The position numbers and the translations under genes are program-made. Under the pieces are notes generated by a model, which saw nothing but the letters and a program-made list of their open reading frames with translations, did no database searches and had not been told where the DNA came from. Shown piece by piece: positions 23,070-35,272 of a DNA stretch of 64,000 bases (positions are counted from its first letter, which is position 1; each line of letters opens with the position of its first letter). This DNA is from Amaranthus tricolor (taxonomy: Eukaryota > Streptophyta > Magnoliopsida > Caryophyllales > Amaranthaceae), in the NCBI RefSeq assembly GCF_026212465.1, contig NC_080058.1:21699161-21763160 (forward strand). Direction: 5' to 3'.

Positions 23070-24657
23070 TGGCTCAATATTAGGTATGGTCCCATCACTA
23101 AAAACTACTTGATCCTCTGGATTGTTCCCAACCTTTACATTCCTCTCATAGCACTCAATCACTGCCCTGTGTTTACCTAGCCAGTCCATTCCTAGAATGA
23201 TATCAAACCCTCCTAAGTCAAATATAATCAGGTCTACATGGAACTCCTTACCCTGGATCACTAATGGGCAATCAATCAACTTTGTATTACATGATACCGT
23301 TGATCCATCGGGTAAGTCAACTCTATGCATTATAGGGCATACATTAACAGAACAGTCTAAGGATCTCACAAATGACTTAGAAACATAAGACTTGTCGGCC
23401 CCAGAATCAAATAAGACACGGGCGGACTTACCAAGCAATAACAGTAATCCGGAAATGACTTTACCTTCTGTCTTAGGACTCAAAGTGCTAGGTTCCTCTG
23501 CTGTAGTAATGGCAAAGAATTTTCCTCCTCCCAGGCGCTGGTTCCCTTGGCCTCCAGAAGATGAGGCTTTATTGCCTCCTTTATATTCAAGGCGAAGCTG
23601 AGAGTTATTGTTACGCTGGTTCCCTTGATTTCCTGAGTATCGTGCTCCACCATTCTCGGGGTTTCCCCGGTTCTTGCCCCAACAATCTCGAGCCAAATGA
23701 CCTGGTTTTCCACAATTCAGACACACAGCCTTACCCTCACAGTTGACTCCCTTAGAGTGCCATTTCTTGCATCTATCACACAGTTGACTTTTTAGCAGGT
23801 TGGAGTTTTGTGGGTTTTTACTGCTGTTGAAGCGGTTTTGGTTTTGATAGTTTCTGAGGTTTTGGTTTTGATTCCCCTTGAAGTTTCCCTCAGCTCTGGG
23901 CTTCTTGCTCTGACCTCCCTGGTCTCCTCCAGATCTCTTTTTCCTCACATCTTCCTCTCTCTTGCAGACCATTTCTTTCTCCACAGCATGTTCATACATA
24001 GCTTGAAAAGACTCATATTGACCCATCAATTTCTGGTAGCTGAAGTTGAAACCATTGTAGAAGCGATCCATCTTTTTCTTTTCATCAAGCACATAATCCG
24101 GGGCAAATCGAGCCAACTCCAAGAACTTGTTAGCATATTCGGTAACACTAAGAGAATGTTGCCTCAGGTAAAGAAATTCTGATTCTTTTTTTCTCTGTAG
24201 AGCTGCTGGGTAGAACCTCTCTCTTAGTTTCTTTAAGAAATCTTCCCATCTCCAACTGGTGGGTTGTGTTTCTCCACCAGCAGATGTGGAAGCAGCTGAG
24301 ACACCTTTTAGAGCTCTCCACCAAAGCTCTGCAGGTCCCACTAGATAGAATGCTGCAATTTTAACCTTAAGATTTTCTGGATAATTTACCACCTCAAGAA
24401 TTTTCTCGGTTTCATTGATCCAATCTTCAAGGACAACTGGATCTGTAGCACCATTGTAGGTCTTAGGCCTGTGGGTAGCAAGCCTTTTGTAAAACTTAGT
24501 CTCGTCATCCACACTAGCATGTTGGTTGGCTATGAACTGGACTAATTGAGCATTGGTCTCTTGGATGACTCTGAGTTGCTCGGTTAGGAGATTCAATTGG
24601 GCTTGAGGATCTATTCTTTCCCCAATTTTCTCTAGGTTCCTGCCAAGAGATAATAAC
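23070..24657 (-). pseudogene. gypsy gag and aspartic protease
   Basis: The gag capsid region includes FYKRLATHRPKTYNG, AAFYLVGPAELWW and LRERFYP. A basic, Gln/Asn-rich linker follows, then two Cys-His knuckles: CDRCKKWHSKGVNC and the canonical CLNCGKPGHLARDC (23682-23723). The protease follows with the active-site Asp-Ser-Gly of ARVLFDSGADKSYVS and the later IILGMDWLGKH. Upstream of 24596 the frame stays open for about 20 codons (wording LEKIGERIDPQAQ) without an ATG. The real start has been mutated, or the first exon lies elsewhere. Confidence 0.9.
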
Positions 24658-24658
24658 T

Positions 24659-25082
24659 AATTAATAATTATGCCTTTAAGACAAATAGATATGCACTTGC
24701 ATAACACACTTTCTTAACTTTATTGATTTAATGACTTAATAACTTCATCAATTTCCATCCCATTGGATCACTTGTTTAGCAGTTTCAACACTTTTAATGA
24801 TGATTCCTCAACTTAATTTACCATCATGCTTAGGCAACTTAGCCACATAATTGGGTCAATCACTTGCTTACAGGAAACCTTTAAGACTTCTAGTTTACTA
24901 ATGGTACTTAGTTAATATCCTGATTTAAGTTAGACTTACTACTTAAATCCTTTCTTTACCAATAATCCCTAAATTTTAAGTTCATTTCCTAAATACTTCC
25001 ATGAGTTACTCAAAACTTCAACTTCTCTAAGTTAAACTCGTTCTCTAATTTTCCTGATACTTTAGACAAGCTTCCAAAGCCT
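24659..25082 (-). other. gypsy 5' untranslated leader
   Basis: About 420 bp between the primer binding site and the gag frame, AT-rich with stops in all frames. It should hold the packaging and dimerisation signals, but I see no specific motif. Confidence 0.6.
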
Positions 25083-25096
25083 TGGCTCTGATACCA
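25083..25096 (-). promoter_or_regulatory. Primer binding site, initiator tRNA-Met type
   Basis: Minus strand TGGTATCAGAGCCA, two bases inside the 5' LTR, complementary to the 3' end of plant initiator tRNA-Met. This is the usual primer of Tekay/Del and many other plant LTR elements, and it fixes the element's orientation. Confidence 0.95.
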
Positions 25097-25098
25097 AC

Positions 25099-28000
25099 TG
25101 TAACCGCCTCGAATTATGAAGGCAAACACTAATTGGAATTTAGTATTAATCAAGCGGAAGCTTACTTTTGCCAACACAATTAAGGGGTTACTTAAAGGTC
25201 AAACCAATATTCAAATATAATACTTGAACCAAACCAAAGCAATATAACGGAAGTCTTAACTGTCCAAAATATAGAAAAATTACAACAAAATCGAAATAAG
25301 TCCAAAGTTCAAATTACATCCTTAAAATAGTCTAAATCTAAACTAATAGTCTCTCAAATAAAATAAAGAGATCTAAACAAAAGGGGAGTCATACTCCAAC
25401 TCGGGTTCAACTTCCGCTCGCATATCCAATCTCCGTCGAGGTGCCATAGGGGTTTACTCTAAAACAAAACCATTGGAAAAACATACAAAGCATAGTATCA
25501 GCAAAAAGGCTGAGTATAAACACACTGTAGTCCGTCAAACAAGTTATTAAAATCATTTTTTTTTATTTGAGTAAGTTCATTTTGAAATATGCTTTTTCAT
25601 TTGATAAATCATATTATGATTCAAATGAAGTTCAATGGCTCTATAGTAATTACAAATTCTCATTTTTCATCATAAATCATAAGATCTCAATAGATCCAAA
25701 TCAATTTCAAACTCATATCATAAGTTTACATGGTTACTCTGTGAGTCATCCTGTGACTCGTTTGGTAGTCGGTCTACCGTCCGCGACATGTCCGGCAAGT
25801 GTAACACAATGGTATTGTGAACAATACGCGCTCAGCATTGGTGAGCCGTTTAATCATGCACACAACATTTGCTGTGGCATATGTACCCGCCATTTAGGCT
25901 AAAACATTTTTTGTACATAGTATATATCTTGTAATTTTAATAGCATTTGAAAGTCAAAAATATTAACTTTTTCCATATGATAAACATTTTTTTATTTGCA
26001 CATAGCAAAACATACTTTATTTGCAACTTAGCAAAATCAAATCATACTATTTCCCACATGGGTAAAGCATGCTTAGCATAATCATATCATTAAACATAAC
26101 CTTTGTATTATATTGGGGCATCACTAGCATGTATGGAAATGCACCGTAACAAAAGTAATTAAAGTTCAATACGATTTTTTTTTTAAGGAAACCACTAAAA
26201 TGTTTCGTTTCAATCCTTCTTAAAGTAAATATAACTTAAAAGGGTTTTGAAATTCATTCAAAACAACGAGAATTTATGACAAAAGATTTCATAAAACACT
26301 ATTTTCTTAAATACGAGGTAGTTTTGCCGGTAGTAAAATCGATAATTGATTTACAAAATACATATTAATTCTCCAACAAGGCCCAAATTAATCAAGTCAT
26401 TATAATACCATATTTAAAATGAATTTAAGGTTGTCCAATCAGATTATGATTGGTTATGCGAATTTATAACGATCTTACAATTATTTTCGACAATTTGGGT
26501 ATTTACCGTTATTTAAATGGTGTCTTAAATCCGTAAAATTTATAAACCATGTAATTTAAACTTAGTTTATACTATGAGGCAGTAGGTTATTAATATAATT
26601 ATAAATTTTTTATATAGGTCTATTTTTACCCAAATTTAATTAACAATATTACACTTTTTAATAAATAAACATTTTCTATTAATTTGATAAATTAGTAAAT
26701 AATTAATAATTTGTTTATAAAATCATACCAAGGTTCCAAAAGTTATATAACATTTTTATTAGACCATTTGAACTTATAAAACTTATGTATGATGTTTTAT
26801 TATTTTGTATAACATTTTATCGATAAATAGAATAAAATAGATTTAAAATTATTTGAGTCCGAATAAAATATTGTAAAAAACATTATATGATATTCCAGAA
26901 GCTATTTTAAGGAGTATAAAATTTTAAATAACCATTAAAAATCATGTGGCGTATTTTTAATAATTAATATCGTTATTTTACCGATAAACCGAATAAAATT
27001 TATTTAAGTCCATATATGGTCACGAAAATCCACATAAATTTTTGAACATGTATCTACTGTTTATATAAGTGTCTCATAAAATTTTTATGTCCAAAAGACG
27101 TCATTTAGTATTTATTTTATATTTTACCGTTTTCAAACTCACCGATTATTAATGACCGAGTAAAAACTATTAAGGTCCTTAAATGTCAACGAAACCTTCC
27201 CAAACATTTACCAATTTTACCTACTATCCATATAAGTATGTGATAAAAATTTCAAGTCCATATGTCATTGTTTGGTAATTATTTTATATTTTACCATTTT
27301 ACAATTTACCGTTAAACACTTTAACAATTATTCAAAAATCATAATAAAATTCAAAACTAAATATATTCTGGCCAAATCTTGTTGGAGACATTATAATATG
27401 TTTTTACTAATTATTTTTGATGATTAAGAGTTCATCTAATACTATGTTTTATAAAAAGAGTATTTAACACCTTAAAATCCATTAAAATATCAATTTAACG
27501 AATAATCTCAACAAAAAAGTATCCAAGAAACTTTTTTTTAAAATATAGCTACTGAAAATTTCTTTTAAAATGAATTTCAAATATTTTCAAATTCATATAA
27601 TCATTTCCATCACAATAACTTTCACAAAGTAGTGTTAAACATGCCTTTAAACATACAATAATTTATAAAATCAACATGTATGATGCCCACAATAATAATA
27701 CATGTAATAAATAATTCCATACTCAAATTTATCATTTTCACATCATTTTTCAAGATTTAAGAACTTCACTTTGGGAATTTATTTTTTATTTTTTTTTAAA
27801 AAAAACAAGTTTATACACAAACTTTCCTAACTTGTTCTTAAATCCTTTAAAAATCACCCCATGTGACATACCTCGACTCCAAGACTATATAATTATTCCG
27901 TAAGCTCCCACGTAAGCTCCTACGCGTTCTTAGATGTGGTTCTAACTTTGGGTCCTTGCCCTTCAATTCTCAACTCCAACTCTTCAACTAAACATATTGC

Positions 28001-29232
28001 ATTCATCCAAAAAAAATCAATAATAATTTTGGATTTTTAACATGCACTTAACTTTTCCTAGTTAGAGTTGTCAAACTAATACTTGTGATGATTTTAACAT
28101 ATTTGGAGTATACTTATTATGTTGAGCAACATACTTAGTTAAGTCCATAATTTTACTTGAATCCTTTAAGTAGCAAAATTTATATGTTTGTGGAAATACA
28201 TCTTCTTACTTTCTACTATGGCCGAATTTTATAGATTTATAAGTGATGATTTTCTTAGTTTAGAGATAAAATACTCATTTTATAATGATCTTAGTTTATA
28301 GAAAGATTCATGTAAAAAAAATGTTTTACATGAACAAGTTTTAACAAAAACTAGTGAAATAAAGAAATGAACATAACTTACTCTATAGTTGGTGGATTTC
28401 TTCAAGTTTGGTGTCTATGGAAAGCTCTTAAGATGAAGATTATTTTTATGGAAGATTTGAGTTTATAAACATAAATTTTCAGAAGTTTTAGATGAGTTTT
28501 GGAAGAAGATTTGATGAGAAACTAAGGTGTTTTAGTTATTGAAAGTTTGGAGGATTCTAGTGTTTGTTCATGGATGAACTTGGGAGCAATGTGTTGGGAT
28601 TTATGGCTGAATAATAATTCAGAAAATTGAGTGCTTTTGCTTCAAATATTTGCCTCTTGCATGCTTGTAATGATGCACAAGCTTTGGGTAGAACAAAAGG
28701 GGTTTTGGGTAGTGTGATTGGCTTGAGTGTGTAAGTGAACAAGGAGCTACTAAGGGGATTTGGGACAGCTATATTAGCTGCTTTTTGGGGCTGATTTGGA
28801 GTGCTTTTTGTCCTCAATTTGGTCTATTATGGTATAAGAAAGGTTTATCTAAGATAGTTTAAAGTTTGGGTAAAAATTGTTGTACATGTAACAAGTTATG
28901 TAACTTGTACTTCATGTTTAAAAATCACTTGTATATGTGAGAAATATTTAATTTACTCCCATCATGGTTATATAATATGCTTGGGTAATAATTAAATTTT
29001 TTTTTTAACTGTGATGGTTAGTTGTTCAACTTTAAGTTTTACCTCCAAAGTTTACGTTACTTGTTACGATTCATAATCATGTTACGAATTAACAAGTTTC
29101 TTATCATCGTAGAGATTTTTCAAATTACTACCATCACTAATTAAATTATAATTAGTAACGAACAAATATATAGAAAAAAAAATTAGGCGCTAAAAACGAC
29201 TAATGAAATCTTCTAACAATACGACTGTTTCA
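25099..29232 (-). repeat. 5' LTR of the gypsy element, 4134 bp
   Basis: Same start (TGTAACCGCC) and end (ACTGTTTCA) as the left copy. The copies differ by scattered substitutions and a few short indels, for example around 25545-25560 versus 16320-16335. Being the 5' LTR of a minus-strand element, it should hold the active promoter; I did not locate a secure TATA box. Confidence 0.95.
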
Positions 29233-32200
29233 AGTCATAGGATTGAAATTAAGTGCTAATTAGTGTTTTTGAGGTTTTTCAAGCGTTTTTGGCGCTTTCT
29301 CGCATAAAGTGATTCAAACTTGGTTTTTTTGCCACGAAACATCGCACACAACGCTATTTGGTATATTTTATTGTGTAGAAACGATTAGAATCAAATGCAA
29401 TAGTTATATGCTTAAAATTACGTGCTGAGTTGAATTTTTGAAGTTTTTGAAGCGTTTTTGGAACTTTCTCGCATAAAGCGGTTGAAACTTTGTTTATTTG
29501 CCACGAAACTTGGCACACAACACTATTTGGTATATCTTATTATGTTGAAATGGGTATAATCGAAAACAATAGTCATATGGTAGAAATTGTGTGCTAAGTT
29601 CCGTTTTTGAGTTTTTTTTAAACGTATTAGGCACCTAATCGCATAAAGTGGTTCAAATTTGGTTTGTTTGCCACGAAACCTGGCACACAACACTATTTGG
29701 TATATGGTATTGTGTTAAAACGATTAGAATCAACAACAATAGTCATATGCTTGAAATTACGTGCTAGTTGCGTTTTTGAGGTTTTTAAGCGTTTTTGGCA
29801 CTTTCTCGCAAAAAGTGGTTGAAAATTGGTTTGTTTCCCACGAAACTGGGCACACAACACTATTTGGTATTTGTAATTGTGTTGAAATGGTTATAATTGA
29901 AAACAATAGTTATATGCTTGAAATTACGTGCTATGTTGCATTTTTATGTTTTTTTAAGCGTTATTGGCACTTTCTCGCAAAAAGTGGTGTAAACTTGGTT
30001 TGTTTGCCACGAAAATTGGCACACGAAGCTATTTGGTACATTTTATTGTGTTAATATGGATAGAATCGAAAAAATAATAATATGCTTGGAATTACGTACT
30101 AAGTTGCGTTTTTTAGTTTTTTTAAGAGTTTTGTGCACTTTCTCGCAAAACGTGGTTCAAAAGTAGGTTTGTTATTCATGAAACTTCGCACGCAACACTA
30201 TTTATTATATGTTATTGTGTCGAAATGGTTAGAATCGAAAAAAATAGTCATATGCTTGAAATTACGTGGTAAGTTGCGTTTTTTTATTTGTTTTTTTAAA
30301 CTTTTTTGGAACTTTCTCGCATAAATTGGTTCAAACTAGGTTTGTTTGCAAAGAAACTTGGCACACAACACTATTTGGTATTTTTTATTGTGTTGAATTG
30401 GGTAGAATCGAAAACAATACTCATATGTTTGAAATTACGTGCGAAGTTTTCTTTTTGAGGTTTTTTTAAGCGTTCTTGGCACTTTCTTGCAAAAAGTGGT
30501 TGAAACTTCGTTTGTTTGCAACAAAACTTGGCACACAACACAATTTGGTATATCTTACTATGTTGAAATGGTTAAAATCGAAAATAATACTCATATGCTT
30601 GAAATTACGTGCTAAATTGTGGTTTTGAGATTTTTTTAAAATATTTTTTACATTTTATCGCATAAAGTGATTCAAATTTTGTTTGTTTGCCACGAAACAT
30701 GGCACACAACACTATTTGGTATATGATATTGGGTTAAAACAGTTAGAATAAAAAACCATAGTCATATGCTTGAAATTACGTGCTAAATTGGGTTTTTATG
30801 GTTTTTTAAGCGTTTTTGGCACTTTCTCGTAAAAAGTGGTTTAAACTAGGTTTGTTATCCACGCAACTTGGCGCGCAACACTATTTGGTATATGTTATTG
30901 TGTTTAAATGGTTCGAATCGAAAAAAATAGTCATCTGCTTGAAATTACGTGTTAAGTTGCGTTTTTAAGGTTTTATAATCGTATTTGGCACGTTCTCATA
31001 AAGTGGTTAAAACTTTTATTGTTTGCCACAACACTTGGCTCACTACAGTCTTTGGTATATATTATTGGTTTTAAATGGTTATAATCAAAAACAATAGAGA
31101 TATGCTTGAAATTACGTGCGAAGTTATGTTTTTTAGGTTTTTTTAACCGTTTTGGGCACTTTCTTGCAAAAAGTGGTTAAAACTTGGTTTGTTTGTCAGG
31201 AAACGTGGCACACAAAACTGTTTAGTATTTGTTATTGTGTTGAAATAGTTGGAATCATACACAATAGTCATACGCTTGAAATTACGTGCTAAGTTGCGTT
31301 TTTGAGGTTTTTTTAAGCGTTTTTTTTTCAGTGTTAGCGTACTTTCTCGCAAAAAGTGGTTGAAACTTTGTTTATTTGCAACGAAACATGGAACACAACA
31401 CTATTTGTTTATTGTTTTGAAATAGTTAGAATTAAAAACAATAGTCATAGGCTATAAATTAGGTGCTAAGTTGCGGTTTTTAGATTTTTTTTCGGTGTTT
31501 TAGGCATTTTCTCGCAAAAAGTGGTTGAAACTTGGTTTGTTTGCCAGGAAACATGGAACACAACACTATTTGGTATATGTTATTGTGTTGAAATGGTTAG
31601 AATTGTAAACAATAGTCATATGCTTAAAATTACGTGCTAAGTTGCGTTTTTTAGGTTTTTCTTAGCGTTTTGGGCACTTGCTCGACAAAAGCGGTTGAAA
31701 CTTTCTTTGTTTGCAACGAAACTTGGCACACAATACTAATTGGTATATGTTATTGTGTTGAAATCGTTAGAATCAAAATCAACTTTCAAATGCTTGAAAT
31801 TACGTGCTAAGTTGCGTTTTGGAGGTTTTTTAAAGCATTTTCGACACATTCTTGCAAAAAGTAGTGGAAACTTGGTTTGTTTGCAACGAATCTTGGAACA
31901 CTACACTATTTGCTATATTGTAATGGGTTTTAATGGTTAGAATAAAAAACAATAGTCATATGCTTGAAATTACGTGCTAAGTTATGTTTTGAAAATTTTT
32001 TTAAAACGTTTTTGGCACTTTCTAGCATAAAGTGGTTCAAACATGGTTTGTTTGCCATGAACCTTGGCACACAACACTATTTTGTATAAATTATATTTTT
32101 GAAATAGAAGGAATTAAAAACAATATCATAGGCTTGAAATTACATGCTAAGTTGCGTTTTTGAGGTTTTTTTAAAGCGTTTTCGGCACATTCTTGCAAAA

Positions 32201-33772
32201 AGTAGTTGAAACTTGATTTGTTTGCAACGAAACTTGTCACACTAATACTATTTGCTATATTGTACTGAGTTGAAATGGTTAGAATAAAAAACAATAGTCA
32301 TATACTTGAAGTTACGTGCTAAGTTGTGTTTTTGAAATCTTTTTTAAACGTTTTTGGCACTTTCTAGCATAAAGTGGTTCAAACATGGTTTGTTTGCCTC
32401 GAAACTTTGCACACAAAATTATTAAGTATAAATTATATTTTTGAAATAGTTAGAATTAAAAATAATAGTAATAGGCTTGAATTTAGATTCTAAGTTGCGT
32501 TTTTTAGATTATTTTCTGCATTTTGGGTACTTTCTCGCAAAAATTGGTTGAAACTTGGTTTGTTTGCCAGTCAACGTGGAATACAACACTATTTTGTATA
32601 TGTTATTGTGTTGAAATGGTTATAATTGTAAACAATAGTCATATGCTTGAAATTCCGTGCTAAGTTGCGTTTTTGAGGTTTCTTTAAGCGTTTTGGGCAC
32701 TTTCTCGCAAAACCTGGTTAAAACTTGGTTTTTTTTGCCAAGAAACGTGGCACACAACACTATTTTGTATATGTTATTGTGGTGAAATGGTTAGAATCGA
32801 AAACAATAGTCATAGGATTGAAATTAAGTGCTAATTTGTATTTTTGAGGTTTTTCAAGCGTTTTTGGCGCTTTCTCGCATAAATTGATTCAAACTTGGTT
32901 TTTTTGCCACGAAACATCGCACACAACGCTATTTGGTATATTTTATTGTGTAGAAACGATTAGAATCAAATACAATAGTTATATGCTTAAAATTACGTGT
33001 TGAGTTGCGTTTTTGAAGTTTTTAAAGCGTTTTTGGAACTTTCTCGCATAAAGCGGTTGAAACTTTGTTTATTTGCCACGAAACTTGGCACACAACACTA
33101 TTTGGTATATGTTATTGTGTTGAAAATGTTAGAATCGAAAATAATAGTCGTATGATTGAAATTATACGCTAAGTTGCGTTTCTTAGGTTTTTTTAATCAT
33201 TTTTGGCACTTTCTCACAAAAAGTGGTTGAAACTTTGTTTGTTTGCCACAAAACTTGGCACAAAACAATAATTGGTATATGATATTGTGTTCAAATGGTT
33301 AGAATCGAAAACAATAGTCATATGCTTGAAATTACGTGCTAAGTTGCGTTTTTGAGGTTATCTGAAGTCTTTTTGACACTCTCTTGCAAAAAGTGGTCGT
33401 TTGTTTGCAACGAATCTTGGGACAGCATACTATTTAGTATATCTTACTGTGTTGAAATAGTTAGAATTGAAAACAATAGTCATATGATCAAATTTACATG
33501 CTAATTTGTGTTTTTGAGGTTTTTTTAAGCGTTTTTGGTACTTTTTTGCAAAAAGTGGTTCAAAGTTGGTTTGTGCGCAACGAAACTTGGCACACAACAC
33601 TATTTGGTATATCTTATTGTGTTGAAATGGGTATAATCGAAAACAATAGTCATATGCTAGAAATTGCGGGCTAAGTTCCGTTTTTGAGTTTTTTAAAGCG
33701 TTTTAGGCACCTTCTCGCATAAAGTGGTTCAAATTTGGTTTGTTTGCCACGAAACCTGGCACACAACACTAT
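29233..33772 (+). repeat. Satellite subfamily B array, middle block
   Basis: Resumes at agtcataggattgaaatt, in register with the left side of the gypsy insertion. About 27 monomers. The stretch from about 29.75 to 31.3 kb resembles 9.78-11.1 kb and 53.5-54.9 kb monomer by monomer. It ends at the copia junction with acacaacactat. Confidence 0.95.
33652..33772 (+). repeat. 121-bp duplicated satellite segment, left of the copia
   Basis: The segment from atatgctagaaattgcgggc to cacacaacactat is repeated at 42600-42720 with the same length and one visible substitution. It flanks the copia on both sides, as a target duplication would, although far longer than the normal 5 bp. Confidence 0.75.
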
Positions 33773-35272
33773 AAAATTATGGGGTGCAAATCCGTTAAGC
33801 AAATTTGGGACCTGCTTGCTGTTACCCATGAGGGAACAAGTGAAGTAAAACGGTCCAAAATTGATTTGTTAATGTCTAAATACGAGAGATTTGTTATGGA
33901 GCCAAGAGAAAGTATTCAAGAGATGTTCACTAGGTTCACCAACATAACAAATGATCTTGTCTCTCTTGGAAGAATAATTCCCACTGATGAACAAGTAAGG
34001 AAGATTCTAAGGAGCCTTCCTCAAGATGAGCGCTGGAGGGCCAAGGTTACTGCTATACAAGAGTCCAAAGATTTTACTAAGTTCAATCTAGAGGAGCTGG
34101 CTGGTTCCCTAATGACGCATGAATTGCATTTGGGAACAGCAGACAGTTCCAGGAACAAGGGACTGGCTCTGGCAGCGGGGGAACAGGACGAATCAGAATG
34201 TGATGAGGAAGAGGCTGCTTTATTGGTACGAAAATTCAAGAAGTTCTTCAGGAACAGCAGGTATGCAAATCAAAGAAACAACAAAGAAAGAAGAACAAAA
34301 AATCTTGAATGCCACAAATGTGGAAGTACCGAACACTTCATCAAGGATTGCCCAACATGGAAGAATGAAAAGGGCAAGGGAAAGACAAGAGATTCAAGAA
34401 GACCGTTGAACAAAGAAAATTTTAACAAGACTGACTTTCGTAAGGCCATGATTGCTGCATGGGGAGAAACTGAAAGTGAGAATGAAACTATTGTTCCCGA
34501 AGAAGAGGAGACAGCTAACCTATGTCTCATGGCTACACATAAAGGCAAGGAGAAGCAGGTAAATATTTCTAATTCATTTTCTGACCATTCATTCAATCCA
34601 AGTAAAAATGAATTAAAAGAGTTGTTAAAAGAGGCACAAGTTAAACTTGAAAATTGCAATGATAAGTGTCTCAAGTTAGAAAAGGAACTTAAGGTAAGCA
34701 AAGACCATGTCTCATACATAAACACCTTTAGACATGATGTCCAAAACAGATTTTTCGGTTTGTTGGACCAAAATATAATCCTAAAAGAAAATATGGAGAG
34801 ACTTAAGAAGGAAAATGTTATTCTTAATATTGAGCTATCGCAATACAAATTATTAGGCTTAAATGAGAAATTGATAGATGCATCTACTAAAGATTTATGC
34901 AATGATTTTCAATATTTAAAACTGAATTCGGAATCCAACCGTAACAACAATAATAATCTTGAATTAAATTCAAGAGAAAAAGGGAAAATCAAAATAACTC
35001 CCAAATGGATTCTAGATGCTAAAAGTAAGAAATCACAAGGCCTAAATTATTTTAAGAATAACAAAAGTAAGAAAGCTTACGTTGATCTTCCTAGAGACAG
35101 GTACTGTACCTTCTGTGGTAAAGCTGGCCATCTGAAGGAACAGTGCACCAAAAGGGAACAGTATACTGTCTCTAACAGAAACTATGTCGATAACATTCAA
35201 ATTGATAAATATGATTCATGTAAGATCGACAAGGAACCCAAGAAAGTCTGGGTTCCTATAATTAACAATTAA
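33773..35272 (+). pseudogene. copia gag, N-terminally truncated
   Basis: Begins mid-domain at KIMGCKSVKQIWDLLAVTH, part of the copia gag-polypeptide (UBN2-type) domain; roughly the first hundred residues are absent. The frame happens to continue leftward into satellite. The first ATG in copia sequence is at 33779. Knuckle 1 is CHKCGSTEHFIKDC (34310-34351). A charged, heptad-rich region (LKELLKEAQVKLENC, LEKELKVSKD) suggests a coiled coil. Knuckle 2 is CTFCGKAGHLKEQC (35105-35146). It ends VWVPIINN and TAA at 35270-35272. Confidence 0.9.

Larger units (their letters stand above)
20070..24657 (-). pseudogene. gypsy gag-pol polyprotein, one frame with three nonsense codons
   Basis: A single reading frame of about 1,500 codons, broken only by in-frame stops: TAG at 23069-23067, TGA at 22337-22335 and TAA at 21152-21150. 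No frameshift is needed anywhere. Order of domains: gag, zinc knuckles, aspartic protease, reverse transcriptase, RNase H, integrase (HHCC and DDE), chromodomain. The stops fall between protease and RT, within RT just after the FIDD region, and between the integrase HHCC domain and the catalytic core. The frame is open back to a stop near 24658, but has no ATG before 24596; the obvious gag initiation codon is missing. The copy could still supply cis-acting RNA for trans mobilisation. Confidence 0.92.
15878..29232 (-). mobile_element. Complete Ty3/gypsy chromovirus (Tekay/Del-like), 13.4 kb
   Basis: Two direct LTRs (15878-20007 and 25099-29232), matching agtca duplications, a tRNA-iMet primer binding site next to the right LTR, and gag-protease-RT-RNase H-integrase-chromodomain on the minus strand. 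Gene order with RT before integrase defines Ty3/gypsy. The C-terminal YEEKPLRILGREVRKL...ATWEKEDDM chromodomain points to the Tekay/Del chromoviruses rather than CRM. By eye the two LTRs differ at about 1.5 percent of positions where compared, so the insertion is fairly recent. The polyprotein has three in-frame stops, so this copy is not autonomous as it stands. Confidence 0.93.

Noticed and set aside
33740..33778. Possible satellite-supplied start for the copia gag frame
   Set aside because: The upstream codons are satellite and begin with TTG; fusion in frame is chance.
34270..34902. 210-codon open frame antisense to copia gag
   Set aside because: Shadow of the gag frame; the sense strand has clear zinc knuckles.
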